A DNA stretch of 64,000 nt from Asterella californica. Taxonomy: Eukaryota > Streptophyta > Marchantiopsida > Marchantiales > Aytoniaceae. A model generated the notes under the pieces. The model was not told where the DNA came from, made no database searches, and saw nothing but the letters and a program-made list of their open reading frames with translations. Positions 36,473-48,839 of this stretch are shown one piece after another. Position numbers and translations under genes: made by a program. The stretch lies in NCBI GenBank assembly GCA_036924285.1, contig JAYKYS010000001.1, positions 45,011,501 to 45,075,500 on the forward strand, read 5' to 3'. Each line of letters opens with the position of its first letter. The first letter of the stretch is position 1.

Positions 36473-36871
36473 CTATACATCCCTAACTTGGTCCCGCAAC
36501 TCAAGAATTATAGCTAACTCAAAACTGGTTATCATCTCTATATCAATAACTCTAACAAGTTCTATCTCTCCTCGATACTCACGTAGATATCTAGAAATAT
36601 CTCTACCCTCAAATCTACCGCATCTATTCACAATCGCTTGCAAAGCCTTGGTGGATTTTAACTCACCCCCTTCAACAATCGGATGCTGTTGGACCAGGGC
36701 CACAAGCATCTTCAGGATATCAATCGTATCAAGACCAGATGTTGTCGTTGCAGGTGCTACCAAAGGTGTTGCAGTAGACGTAGATGCAGCAGCCGTAGAG
36801 GTAGCAACAGTAGCGCTTCCGCTCTTTCGATCCATCTTCTTCTTCGTCTTGGAACTCAACTTCACGGTCAA
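36473..36871 (-). pseudogene. Gypsy gag, N-terminal part
   Basis: 132 codons: a basic N-terminus, an Ala/Thr-rich linker, then the capsid-like start (IDILKMLVALVQQHP; LQAIVNRCGRFEGRDISRYL). It ends at a stop at 36,473. Capsid text continues in other frames to 36,205, so the gene is broken by at least one frame change. Confidence 0.7.
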
Positions 36872-36910
36872 TCATCCCAAGAAGCCTCTCAGTGGAAGCA
36901 CCAGATTGTA

Positions 36911-38656
36911 TGTCGAGGCGAGAGTTTCCTGGGAAGGACGGAACCTTCTAGCTGTGATACGATCGTGAAGAGGAAGACGAAAAATCACACACGGAATACG
37001 GATCGCAAGGAAACACACCACCACGTTCTCGATTCGGCCAAGATAAAACACACGGCGTGCAAGTAAATCTTCAACTTCAGATCATTCAGACTGCAAATCT
37101 CACGTTCAGTAACTCAGATATCAGAAAACTGCTCCTGTGAAGCACCAGCGCGTTCACCTAGAAGCTTCTCGTTTTCTCTTCAAAAAAATATGCGTACAAG
37201 TTGTAGGTCTCCTCTCTACTCGATTCTGTCTACTAAGCTCAATCTCTCGATGTCAAAACTCTGATCACTCAGAAAATCTCTCTAGACGTAACCTCTGTGT
37301 AAAAATCTTCTCTTAGCTCTTCGATTCTCTCTACTCGATAGCTCCCGCACGGTAAATTCTACACTGCTCGATGATCGACAATCTGCGACAATTCGATAAT
37401 GGACTGAGAATTCTCTCTCTCCGGAGTACACCTCTCTGGTTTTCCTCCATCCTACGTAACATTCAGAGTCACCTGGCAGGGGTAAAAGACGCCCTAAACA
37501 GATGGCAGCAAAAAAAATAATCATTGATAATAAATCTACACGTAAGAAGATTATTTCACTAAGCTTCGCAGGTTCAACTGTATGGACGGCCATCGAGTCG
37601 GTCGTACAGTCAGCATTTGACACCTCCATCCGAAGTAACTCCACCACGGCTATCTCTGGCCACCGGAATCACCTCGTTCTGACACGTGGATCCCGAGTTA
37701 TCATCATTGTCGTTTTTCGGCCCCCCTTAAATTTCAAAATGCCGTAAGTATTGTCTCAGGTATCAGTTTCACTTGATTTTTCGACTCAAGTTAATAATAT
37801 GTCGAGCTCTACATTTTTCTACAAAATATTTGTTACCGGCTTGGAGTATCTTTGATGCCATCTCGCTACCCCAGGACTTAGAGGGCCGTAATCGAATCCG
37901 TACTAGTGACTCCGACAACCCGAAGGTGACCCCGACAACCCGAAGGCGAGAGGTCCATTTCGAAATCCGGTGGTAATCTCCCTCTAGCATCCACACTAGG
38001 TGATTGCACTAGTGCAGGGATAGACGGAGGCATCCCGCATTCACGGTACATTTAAGGGACATCTAGTGTCCCGTCTCTAGACAACTTGATGCCCCTCATA
38101 TTCCTTCGAAGGGGCCAGCCTACTCCAAGCCGGTTGTGAGTCTGAAGGGATTTGATCCGGAGACCTCCTCCCTGCAAGTTTCTCAGCTACACCACGGAAG
38201 TTGATCTCACAACTGGTTTTGGAGACCAGTTTCTAAGCTAATATGCTAACAAAGTGCGGTATTTTGTCTTTCCTTTGCTAACACGAAGTGCCATAACTTT
38301 CTCTAGACATGCTCTTTTTGTGCATTTCGAATTTTAAACAAATACTAAACACTACAATCTACATGAGAAAAATCTAAAAAGTATTTTTTCGAACTCACTC
38401 AGATTTATGGTAAATTTCCCAGTATCAGAAATCTTGTAAAATAACCTCAAGTAACTTTCCGTCTGCAACTCCGTTTGCAACTTTTGAACATACCACGGTG
38501 ATCAGCGCGACGAGACCTACGCCGTGGTGTTTTCAGATTTTCAAATGCTCACTTCCTCCAAAGTCAACTTCTCTGAGGTCTTAGCTTCTCTCAGAGAGAC
38601 TAACTTCTAACTGAGAGGTGAATTATTCACTATGTGAAATGATTCACATCACGACA
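36911..38656 (-). repeat. 5' LTR of the gypsy element, enlarged by an insertion
   Basis: On the minus strand it starts TGTCGTGATGTGAATCATTT at 38,656 and ends AACTCTCGCCTCGACA at 36,911. Both ends match the 1,330-bp solo LTR at 41,503-42,832, which starts TGTCATGATGTGAATCATTT and ends ACTCTCAACTCGACA. At 1,746 bp it is about 416 bp longer than that LTR. A tRNA-like segment at about 38,140-38,200 is a candidate for part of the extra length. The inner parts of the two LTRs differ, so they are relatives rather than recent copies. Confidence 0.7.
38135..38215 (-). repeat. tRNA-derived SINE-like insertion (A box and B box)
   Basis: Minus strand: GTGGTGTAGCTGAG (A-box-like, about 38,182-38,195) followed about 35 bases later by CGGATCAAATCCC (B box matching GWTCRANNC, about 38,146-38,158). 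This spacing is that of an RNA polymerase III internal promoter. No full cloverleaf with conserved anticodon arm is apparent and the flanks are not tRNA-like, so a SINE head is more likely than a tRNA gene. It lies inside the gypsy LTR. Confidence 0.5.
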
Positions 38657-39199
38657 ACGCCACGATCGGCACTTTATTTTTCCCTTCCGGGCTTCTTCCC
38701 CAAAGAAAGGACATGCACACCTCTTCAAGTTTTTTGTAGCCTGTAGCTGAGCATTCGACACTTGTAAGTTGGTAAGCGAGGAAGACCCGCATGACGTGGA
38801 GTGAGAAGTACCGTTCTACCATGTCACGTCAGTTTGGCACCTCGGTTAGGTTGACCGAGTGCGAAGTGACGCATCCCGGTAAGGCCGTTAGTGTCATTAA
38901 GGCAAGTTGGTGGGAGAGCTCACTAGGGGTATACTTCGCAGGTAGGGCTTGGAAGCCTTAGTTCTTCAAGTTGAGTCTTCAAGCTCCAGGCTATGATGGA
39001 TAGTCTAGTTGAGTGTAACCCGGATTCTCTTCGTGCTTAGAGTGGATTTGGCTTGACCATTTGTGAGTAATCTTTGTTGTAGTGTTGGAGATGATAATTT
39101 CTCTGTTCAGATTGTGGTACACTTGTGTATGTGTATGACATCGTCCATGTGTTATGTGTATGTGTAGTGTACCTCTGACAGCGATGTATTGTTGTGTAG
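38657..39199. other. Spacer between gypsy LTR and LINE 3' end
   Basis: No gene. A GT-rich tract with repeated TGTGTATGTG words lies near 39,118-39,175. It may hold part of the LINE 3' UTR (minus strand). Confidence 0.4.
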
Positions 39200-41320
39200 C
39201 GATGTGTATGCACACGACAACCCGATCAAGATAGCAGTCTGTTTGACCAGTGCTGCAGCTAACTTTGAAGCCGACCCATAATCGCTTCCACCACTTGCGT
39301 TTCGGCCAAGCCTCTCCCGATCCATGCCCCAAGATATTTAATCATTTGGCCGATTTTCGATATGATGCACTCTGAATTCACCAGCCAGTCCGGTATTTCC
39401 GCCATGTCCATCAGGATCACCACCGATTTCCCTAAGTTCAGCGAGGCACCACAGACCGTCTCATATCTGCGAATCACCTCCTGTGTAGCTTGGAAGCAGT
39501 CCTCCGTCCCTTCTATCATGAGTCCAGTGTCATCAACAAAGAGTTGATGTAGCAAAGATAGCCCTCCTCCTGTACTGATACCTTCTATTGTCTCTAGGTC
39601 TCTTGCATGCTTCAAGATATTCATCAACGGCTAGGTGGCGATTGCAAGGAGGATCAAAGTGAGGATCGAGCTTCATGTACTCCATCGTGTCTCATAGGTA
39701 CTCTTACGAAACCTTATCGTACGCTTTCATGAAGTCAATCTTAAGGAAGAGATAGGGCCATCTCTTCGCCTCGGCCGACTCTTGCCCTAGCTTGAAGCTC
39801 AGAATATTGTCATAGATGTTTCTCTCCTTGATGAAGCTTGTTTGCTGTTCATCCACTACGTTCTCTATCAAAACCAATTTAAGTCTTACTGTCAGAAGCT
39901 TGCTTAATATCTTGTAGGTGGCTGTTAGAGAGAGATCGGCCGTCAATTCCCCACCTTTCAGAATCAGTTTGATGACACATTGTAGAGTCTTCTCATCTAT
40001 ATTCCCCGTTTCTCATAAGTTCTTCATCATCGCGAAACATTCCCCCTTTATGAACGGCCAACACTCTTGTAGCACTTCATATGTCACCTCGTCGATCCCC
40101 GGAGATTTCTCTTTCGGAAAGTTCATCACCAGATTCTCCAGTTCCTCGAGGGTTGGCAGCTCCACCATGTGCGCGTTCTCAATATCCGTCACTCATTTTG
40201 AGGTTAGCTCCATCACTTCTTTTCTTTTCTCCTGATTTCTAGTAACTTCTCCGTCTTCCTGGTATAGCTCAGAGTAGAACGGGTGAACCCTCTCAAGGAT
40301 TCTCCATGATCTTCGGTTGTTTGTCCGTTTTTCAATATCACTCCCTTCATCGTTTCCCGTCCATGCTTAGCCTTAAGTTTAGCAAAGAAGTAGCGTGAGG
40401 GTGCCTCTCCTTCCTTGAGCCACCGTATACTACTTCGTTTCCTCCACAGAATGACATCTTGGTTCTCTTTTCTCCTAAGTTTCTCTTCCGCCTCCTGCAG
40501 TTCCATGTGAATCTCCTCAGAATTGTTCCCTGCCACTTGTATTCTCAATCTCTGTAGCTCTGCTTCTAAACTGGCCCTCAGAGATGTCTTCATCCCCGTC
40601 TTTCTTTTTTCCTCCATTAGCACCCTTCTTACCCTTGCTCATCCCACTGTCCACTTCACCCGAGGATCTTTGCTACTTCTTTGTTGTTCTCTCCAAACTG
40701 TTTCTCCTCTTGTTTTTATTTTGAGGTTTTTCAACATTGTCGCATCCATTTTGAAGTAAGTAGACTTTTTAACATTTCCCTTGTCTCTTCTTTCTTCATC
40801 TTGATGCAAACAATCATCGGAATGTGGTCTGATAGGGTCTATCTTCCATCATGCGTAATCTTAGTCACCACGGCATACCATTCCGCGATGTTATTAAGAT
40901 AGCATCTGTCTAGTCTTGCTTGGTCATGTCTCCTCTCGATCTCACTTGTCTTGTGAAGACCGGACCTTCTCTACTCTGGGCGCAGAAAAAGACATCCATC
41001 AGGTCGACATGTAAGAGGATATTTCTCCACAGTCTGAGCTCGCTGCCATGCAGTAGAGAGGAAGACCCGAAGCTATCGTCTGGTAGTTCCACCATGTTCC
41101 AGTCGTCAAGAAGGATCTAGTTTCCTTCTCTCATATGTGCTCTTAATCATTCCCATAGTTGTCTCTTTCCCTCTCTTCTGTTAGGTGCGTACACCGAGGT
41201 CATCTCTATACGAACTATACCAGAGTTTATGGTGCACCAGACCACGGAGCCATCTCTTCTGACTCCATGCTCCTCCACCTTCACATCTTCCCTTACAAGA
41301 AGAGCGGTCTCACCTCTTCC

Positions 41321-41366
41321 TCCTTCCGTGTAGTCTACTATTCTCCTTCCGTGTAGTCTACTATTC
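41321..41366. repeat. 23-bp tandem duplication in the LINE endonuclease
   Basis: Two exact copies of a 23-base unit (41,321-41,343 and 41,344-41,366). Because 23 is not a multiple of three, it shifts the ORF2 frame and ends the open frame that starts at 41,598. Confidence 0.95.
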
Positions 41367-41502
41367 TCCTTCCTATCGACATTATGAGTTTCAGGTTGTG
41401 CTCGAGTCTCTGTTCTTTCGTTTTCTGCTCTTGGAGGACGATAATGTCAGCCGGCTGACTTTCACTTCCTAGCCACCGGCGAATAATGGTTACGCGATGC
41501 GG

Positions 41503-42832
41503 TGTCATGATGTGAATCATTTTACATTGTAAATAATTCACATCTCTGTCAAGCGTTAGTCTCTCTGAGTGAAATTGGGACCTCAGAGAAGTCGACACTG
41601 GAGGATGTTATATATTTTTGAGTCTTAGTAGGTTGATTACCATGTAGATGGAGTTAAGGTCATGGGTTGTAATTACATGTCGCCCATGCATGCTTCCTAG
41701 CGAGGTTAGGTTATCTTTCGGGATTACGTGCCGTTTTACATGTCTCCGCATGTAGTTTAAGGGTTACGCTGGCACTTTAGGGGCTTGACGTGGTAGCCTA
41801 TGTGCAAAATTAAGTCACCACGTGGTTTGGGACACAAAAGGACAGGGGAGTGAAGCTATGAACTCCCATTGGTCCAATTTTGTCTTTAGTATACTGCTAA
41901 ACTTAGTAGTAGAGGTCTTAAGAGGAGTTCGAGCATTTGATGAGGGGACTTTGAAATCTGAGAGCACAGGGAGATAGGGTTTTGTCGTGCCAAGCACTGT
42001 CAGCGAAATTTTTGATCGATTTGGAGCAATAAAGAAGGAGTTATGGCTGATTGAAGTTTGATTTGTGCTAGAATTGCAGCACTTCTGTTGATTTTGAGGT
42101 TTTCGATGTCAATCGCAGTAGATTTGAGAAAATTGCTTCAAACCTTAGTGGTCACGTTCACTGCCAGTAGGGCTACGACTGTCCTCAAATTTTCATGTCG
42201 ATTGAGTGACTGAGTAATTCGATGCGACCGCTGAAGCAGAGGGGGTCCGAAAAGCTCTCAATCTAGAGCATCAACTTCAGAGAGCGAGATCTGGAGTTCT
42301 GTGTACAATCAGGAGGCCCAACTTCACAAGAGTGTTCAGCAAGCTGTGTACTGCAAATCCTGTAAGAATCTTTGAAAGTGATCGAGCCAGTTCTTTGTTC
42401 TAGGTCGAAATAGCTGTCTGGGTATCAGAAATTGCCATAATTTTTCTGCTCGGAACATTTCTGCCCATATCTCGACACTCTGATTTGATCTCAAGCTGAA
42501 ACTTCGTGTGTATGGTCAGTAGGGCCTCACTTACATGTAGGAGGAGTTCTGAAGTCTGAACCATCGTATGTTTCTGATTCTGGACTGTTAAAGTTTGCTG
42601 TCTGACCTTATTACTACTAGTCTGATCTGATTTTCACTTCCTGAACATACTGGAGGGTCCATTCGACCTGAGTGAGTGTTTATACTGTTCCCTTTTGATC
42701 TGAAGCCTACCTCTGTATAGTAAGAAACCGTAGTCTGAAGTCCAACGCTTCCCTGAGTAGACTAAACACAGCCTTCAAGATCTATCACAGCCAGAAGGTT
42801 CCGCCCTTCTCAGGAAAACTCTCAACTCGACA
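41503..42832 (+). repeat. Solo LTR, 1,330 bp, with 4-bp target duplication, inside the LINE
   Basis: It starts TGTCATGATGTGAATC and ends CAACTCGACA, so it has the canonical TG...CA ends. It is flanked by GCGG at 41,499-41,502 and GCGG at 42,833-42,836. Removing it together with one GCGG restores the LINE endonuclease reading frame (GDP then HRV) exactly. There is no internal coding sequence, so it is a solo LTR left by recombination. Its ends match the gypsy 5' LTR at 36,911-38,656 in opposite orientation. Confidence 0.85.
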
Positions 42833-45494
42833 GCGGGTCACCTAACCCCTTAACATTCCATGTTACAATTTTGAGTAAGTTCAGCATCTGTCAACTTCCT
42901 TTTAAGCTTTCCCTGCCTCCTTTCCATCCCTTCTTTAGCAAGCTTTACTTGGTTGGGATCATTGCAGACAGAAGGCATCTAGACAGTGATGCGTTCTCTT
43001 TTTTCGTCAATTTCTCCTTATCTGAGATAGCCTTCCAACTCCTCTACCCGAGGACCTCGTCTGAGAACCGATAGTCTTTGGATGTAAGTTCTTCCTCGTT
43101 CATCTTTTGCCCCCCACCATGTTTGAATTCATCTCTTGGAGGACCTCCTGTTCGATGAGTCGTAGGAGTGAGATCATGCGCATGTTACCCTCGGCCGGCC
43201 TCCCCACGGACCAAAGGTTTTGGTGGGGTGAGAGAGGAGATGAGGAAAAGTGAGCAAGATCTTTATCCGTTCGAATCTTCATCCAATTTGATGAATTTCG
43301 AGCACATATACGTCCATTTCGACCCTCTCCTATAATTCTGCTAAGCATAAGATTATTCATTAAATTTGTGAGCTTCATCAGTAGCGATTTCAAGGACATG
43401 TGATTTTTTTCTCATCTTGATCTTGATATCATTCAATTAAAAGTTAAGAAGAACAAAGACATTATTCTTTATGTTCATACAAAGTGTTAATTATCTCTTC
43501 ATGACACAATGGACAATTACATTTCTCTTGATATCTTTATTATATTGAGTTAGACGAAACGGAATAACGGGAAATTGGAAGAAATGCAAAAAGAAGAGAG
43601 AAGAAACGTAGACCTTGAGAGACACTTAGAGTTCCTTTGAACCTTTGGTCTTCTTTTCCCCTTTTCATCTTTGGTCTTTTCATTGTCTCGCTCTTCTGCT
43701 TTCTTGCCTATTATTAACTTCTCTCATTTTTCAATGTAGAGGAATATGCAAGGTGGTTTAATTTATTTTTTATTTTTTAGATAAAAAAAGATTATATGAT
43801 AAATTAAACTCACGATAAATATATTATTTCTACTAGAGACGCAAAAATTTTTATGTTTGTTGGAGCAAACTGTGAAGTGCATTACTTCCAAGTTTTTTCC
43901 ACCAATTCCAGCATACGTGTAAGAATTAACGTTTATATATGAAATATATTGTCTTCATAAAATTAATATATAACTATAATTTAATAATTATAAGATAATC
44001 ACCAAGAATAGTTACCTCCCACAACTCTTTGTGCGGTTGGGTAAACTTTAGGCATTTTGTCTAAAGTGCAATGGTTTCAGTAAATCGGAACAAATTCCAC
44101 CACATGTCGTGGAAGTAATTACAAATGAAGCAACTACTGATTATGTGCTACAACAACAACTGATCTCTAATTTGCATTGTGAAGGATAGTCTTCAAACTA
44201 GAAGATCATTTTCCACCACACGCATATCATTATAGTGCTTATCCAAAATCGACGTCTTCAAAGACTGGAAGAAGTTTCGATAGCAAACCTGACACCATGA
44301 CAAATGTCTATAAGTAAGTTGAACCAAATATTGATGCACCATCAACTTTATCCCAAAACTTTATGAAAGAATGAGAATCTTTTGTGTTCAATATATATTC
44401 TCTTATGCATGTGCATGCTTGATAAAATTGTATCATTCATTCTTTATCTGCTTCTATATATAATCTTCACATTTTTGTACATGTCCACATACTAATCAAA
44501 ATATTTCTCTTTTACTCATCTCATGTGACAACCAAATGTCCGTTATTGCTATGCATTTGCATTGCTAATCGTCGATAACCGTCGATTTCTCTAAAGTTAG
44601 AAGAGACAAAAGCCGGAAGAGAATATGTGACTTTTTTGTTGTTTTGTCTTTTGATTTAAAAGTTTGCCGTGATCTCGTGAGGTATTTCAACATGCGCAGG
44701 AAATCTTACCACCTCCATTTCATTGTAGAGTCATTATAGCATGTGGCGTTTCGACATCCGATTATGAGTTAGACTCTATAGACGTTTGTATAATGAAAAA
44801 TTTAATACAGACTTATATTCCAAAATATGTAGAGTCAAAGCATGAGACTATTTGTTCGATGTGATTAATGAGATTACTGTGATCTCTTCTTTTTTCTCTT
44901 CCGTTTGCTATGTATAAAATATCTATATTCATTTTTCTTTTATTTTAGCTACACCTATGTCAAAGAAATCAGCTTCATTTAGAGACAATTAGATATGCAA
45001 ATATGATGAATGTGAGGGTAAAACAAATTCTGACAATCTCCCATCTTGTTTAATATTCCATTTCTTTCAAAATTATCTAAAAGATCAGGATCAATTGAGA
45101 ACAAGAATAATGTAGAGATGGATTAGAGATGGAAACGAACTAATACACTCGAGTGTCAAGTATTTTATTTGAAGAACAAAGGCGCGAGACTATTTGTTTA
45201 AACCCAGAGTATGAGTATAAAAGTGTGAAAGGGAATATACCTTTTTCCCTCGTTGTGTTCTTTCTATCTGAAGAATAGATTTTGTTCTTCTATTAGAAAC
45301 CCTTAATAGCCTTCATCTTAACGTATCTATATATAGTAAATAGTTTACTTTGAGATGAATCATAACTTGTAAAACTAATGAAGCTTTAACTAGATATTCT
45401 GTTTCACACATTCCAACTTGAGAAGAGATAACCACTCTAATTATTTTCTGCATAATGATTAAATTTCTCCGTTCTTCGAAGATAAACCTACAAA

Positions 45495-45544
45495 ATAATA
45501 CTTTATTTTGTAGTATTATTTTGTAGTACAAAATAAAGTATTAT
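45495..45544. repeat. Perfect 18-bp inverted repeat
   Basis: ATAATACTTTATTTTGTA (45,495-45,512) and its exact reverse complement (45,527-45,544) flank a 14-base spacer that repeats part of the arm. Confidence 0.95.
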
Positions 45545-47776
45545 GGGTTGCCAATAGCACTTGTGGTCATACTCAGAGTCTAACAATGATGATCTTTCTC
45601 TATTTGTTTGTCTTTTTCTTTCGTGGATAGAGTACATACTTACTTAATCCATATTTTAGTTAAGCCTTAGTCAAAAAGTCATCTTCGTGCCTTCGCAAGG
45701 AAAAGCTCTTGCGTTAGAGTTCCTACGCTGAAATAATTTGCACCGGTCATGGATGTAAACCATTAAAACCTCATGTGCCATTATCTATGTCTTCTAAACA
45801 GAATGATTTCATTCTACGTGTGGGCTGTCCGAGAACAAAGAAAATTAACAGTTATACCTACAAATACTTCTGCTGATGGGTTCCTCTACAATAACCGTCT
45901 GTTAAGTAAGGATTTAAACCAAAGCCCTCTGAGACTCATAGCTTTACAGTATGGGATTAATTTCAGAACTAATTATTCAATCTCTGTAGACAAATATTAA
46001 ACAAAATTTTGATGATTTCTTGAAACAAATTAGTATTTTCTCTTTAACTTAAAGTAATAGACGGAAAACAAGAGAATATATTTTTCTTCATTTTTATACC
46101 TGCACCTTGGGTTTAATGTAGCATATTCCAGACTTGAGAAAGCTTGCGTTTATCCCAAATAAGGCAAGTCCAGTGTTCTTATGTCCGTAGGATTACATGA
46201 TATATATCATCTTTCATTTTATCTCCAACATGGCTCATTTAAAACGTTGTCTTATGTTGAAATTTGCAAAAGAAGTCTGATGCTTAGTTCAAGGCGCAAT
46301 GATAAGTCTTAAGATTTTCCACTCCATACATTATGACAAGAACACAACTTGTAAAAAACATGCCTAGTATTTAAACATACAATCTATTCATATGGAAAAC
46401 ATTGTTTAACCTTGAAGTCTTAAATTTGACCTTTAAACATAACAAGAGACATATCATTGAATACCTTAGTTGTTTGTTTCATGCAAGAGATGTATCATTT
46501 AATGCCTTAGTTGTTTGTTTCATGATGTGGGGTTTGTATTCTTTTTAATATAGACTTGTTCATGATTTTCTTCATGCAGTATGCTTAGAAGATTTTACAC
46601 AAAATATGGTGGTAGATTGATTTCTCCTACTGAACTGAAAAGTTAACCTATGGAATTTGAAGGATGTATTTCATTTGTCTCGAACAAACTCTTATATGTT
46701 TAACTTAAAACAGAAGTTTTAAGCTTAATTCATGACATATTCGGTCTGAATTCGTAGTCTTAAGATAAAACATTCTGGTAAAATGATAACTTGTACAAGT
46801 ATATATTCAGACTTGTTGCTTTGAAATTCTTGCAAGATACATAATATTGTTAGTAGTAGATTTTGCAATGTCATTAAATCAAAGGTTTAATATATATATA
46901 TCAGTGTTTTGTCAATAGAGCTCACAAGGTAATCCAAGTTAGTAAATTATACGATTTTATCATGTGGTTAACTTGTGATGGTAATAGTCCACCACAGATG
47001 GAAAATTTTACATTTCAATCGAATTATTTAGTCTCATGATAGTATTATCACTTAAAACAATAAATTCATATAGTGTGGAAATATAATTTGTTGTACATCT
47101 AAACTAATTTTTTGAAGTATCTTTTGGAATTTCAAAGATTATGAGTAGCAATCTCTCAAATGTGAATCATGGATTTCTTTTATCTTTGAGTGTTATCTTG
47201 TTAGATGATTGTTAGGGGAAGGAGAAGTTTAGATTCAGATAAATCTAAAATGCATGTTCCCACAATTCCATTGCAAGCGCAATATCTTGTTTCCTAAAGA
47301 GTTGAAATGATATCATGTTAAAAATCACATCTTTGCTATAATACTTTCTTCCATCTCTCTCAACTTTTCTCCTCACACCATGTAAAGTTCAAAGTTCTCA
47401 TGGTAATCTATAACAAATCAAAGTTCTTGTCATAATCTTCACAAAAAATTTATGACTATTCGAGAAATATCAAAATCATTTCATACTACGTCAGATTCAT
47501 TGCAACTATTCTTAAATTTGTATATATCACTTTAGAGCAATATAGAAATAGTAGTCTCACACTCCCCCACGAGTGAAGGAATAAAAGATGTTAGATGATT
47601 GAATAATAAAGAGTATTGTTCACCATGTGATGCACTACATCTTCTTAATGTAGTTTTGCTGTAAATAAAAGTTAACTTTAATCTCGTCTGTAAATTCTAT
47701 TTATCAAAGTATATGTGTAAAATCCTTATGAGCATGCATTATGATAACAAAACAAAATTGCTTACCAACATCGTCA

Positions 47777-47955
47777 ATTGGAGTGATGTAGATAATATGC
47801 TCTTACATGAGGTTTAAGCATTGCACTATCTTGACTTAAACACTTTGAATCAAAATTTCAATGCACATTGGAGTGATGTAGATAATATACTTTTACGTGA
47901 GGTTTAGACGTCCCATTATCTTGGCTTGAACACTTTGAATCAAATTTTAACTTTG
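47777..47955. repeat. Two tandem copies of a 90-bp unit
   Basis: The unit starts ATTGGAGTGATGTAGATAAT; copy one is 47,777-47,866 and copy two starts at 47,867. They differ at about ten positions. It lies inside the AT-rich repeat tract. Confidence 0.9.
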
Positions 47956-48839
47956 ACATTATCTAATGAATCATTATTGTATGTCCAATAGTGATCACCT
48001 GTGCACATTCACTTTATCTTCGAATGAAAGAGGGGAATATCCAAGGTGGTTTTATTTTTTCAACCCATCTTTCTTGTGATAAAGTTAGATGATAAATTAA
48101 ACCTCTAATTCGTTTTTTATGGACAGTCTATTAATCTAATGTCTGCAAGAACTAGGTTTCACATACTTCACATATAAGTTTTATCTATTGGCATAATATG
48201 TAACATTCATACATAAAATGTGATTCTCTTATGAGGTTAGTCCATAACCTAATATTTTTAGGATTATCATTAAAATTTAGTGACAAGAATTTATCTATCC
48301 TTGATCTAAATAACTAAGTTTCATCCAGAAGTTTGATAAGCGCCTCTAGTGTTCACCCTGTCGGAACCAATTGTAACCCAGTTTTGTCTTAGTCTTTCCA
48401 AAACGAACTCAAAGTTGTATGCATATATTCCTTGTTTTCCATGCTGCCTTCTTCCATCTTTTCATGAAAGAAGACCATATGTTCAATTAATTACAAACCC
48501 TTCAATCTAGAAGGTTTAGGTAATTATTTATATATAAATTATTATTATATCTATGACGTAGTTAGACTTATGTGTGCGTTATTGGTGTATGGGTTATGTA
48601 TGCGTCTGTATGTAATTCTCAGTTTGACTATTATTTATAATTAGAAAATAGTTCAAATTCTGTATAATTTAACCTAGGTTTCTAGATAACACTCATATAT
48701 TTACCAATAAAAAAACAAACAAAAATTATCTAATGATTGGCCCATTATACATTACACTTCTCAACACTACATCAGAGATAAAAGTATACCTCCTCATTAC
48801 AATTTATTTTTTCTCATCATTGAGTATACCTATGCAGCG

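Larger units (their letters stand above)
33450..38656 (-). mobile_element. Ty3/gypsy retrotransposon, 5' half: LTR-gag-protease, truncated in pol
   Basis: Minus-strand element. Its 5' LTR is at 36,911-38,656, followed by a spacer and a candidate primer-binding site starting TGGTGCTTCCAC near 36,903. Gag is split between 36,473-36,871 (N-terminal) and 35,132-36,205 (Pro-rich linker, then zinc knuckle). The protease follows at 34,293-34,952 and a pre-RT linker at 33,393-34,223 that ends in the gypsy-typical PMVIFTVPHVPLDLK just before the RT would begin. Homology stops near 33,450; RT, RNase H and integrase are absent. The 1-2,590 fragment contains exactly the missing modules and may be of the same or a sister family. 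No 3' LTR was seen. Confidence 0.85.
39200..43400 (-). mobile_element. L1-type LINE, ORF2 endonuclease and reverse transcriptase, decayed, split by a solo LTR
   Basis: Minus-strand non-LTR retrotransposon. The endonuclease begins LLKIVTWNVKGLGDP near 42,880-42,837, is interrupted by the solo LTR, and resumes HRVTIIRRWLGSE at about 41,495. It continues through NMVELPDDSFGSSSLLHGSE (about 41,050) and SDHIP-like text near 40,830. A coiled linker follows (40,213-40,623, WLKEGEAPSRYFFAKLKAKH). The RT fingers/palm include LYLKIDF-type text and DEQQTSFIKERNIYDNILSF near 39,830; the catalytic box is LFVDDTG at about 39,530; the thumb ends HWSNRLLS near 39,230. The segment 43,100-43,399 may be part of ORF1. 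Frameshifts and stops throughout show it is inactive. Confidence 0.85.
43401..48839. other. AT-rich repeat tract, probably decayed LTR element(s)
   Basis: No coding frame that reads like protein was found in 5.4 kb. Two related blocks, near 43,735-43,830 and 48,030-48,110, share GAATATGCAAGGTGG/GAATATCCAAGGTGG followed by TTTATTTTTT and ATGATAAATTAAAC. These could be the matching ends of a decayed LTR element of about 4.3 kb. Phrases such as CTGACAATCTCCCATCTTG (45,030) resemble plant copia LTRs. The frames at 45,313 (minus) and 45,773 (plus) look like chance. Confidence 0.4.

Noticed and set aside
38135..38215. A functional tRNA gene
   Set aside because: A and B boxes are present, but I could not form a cloverleaf with acceptor and anticodon stems; a SINE head fits better.
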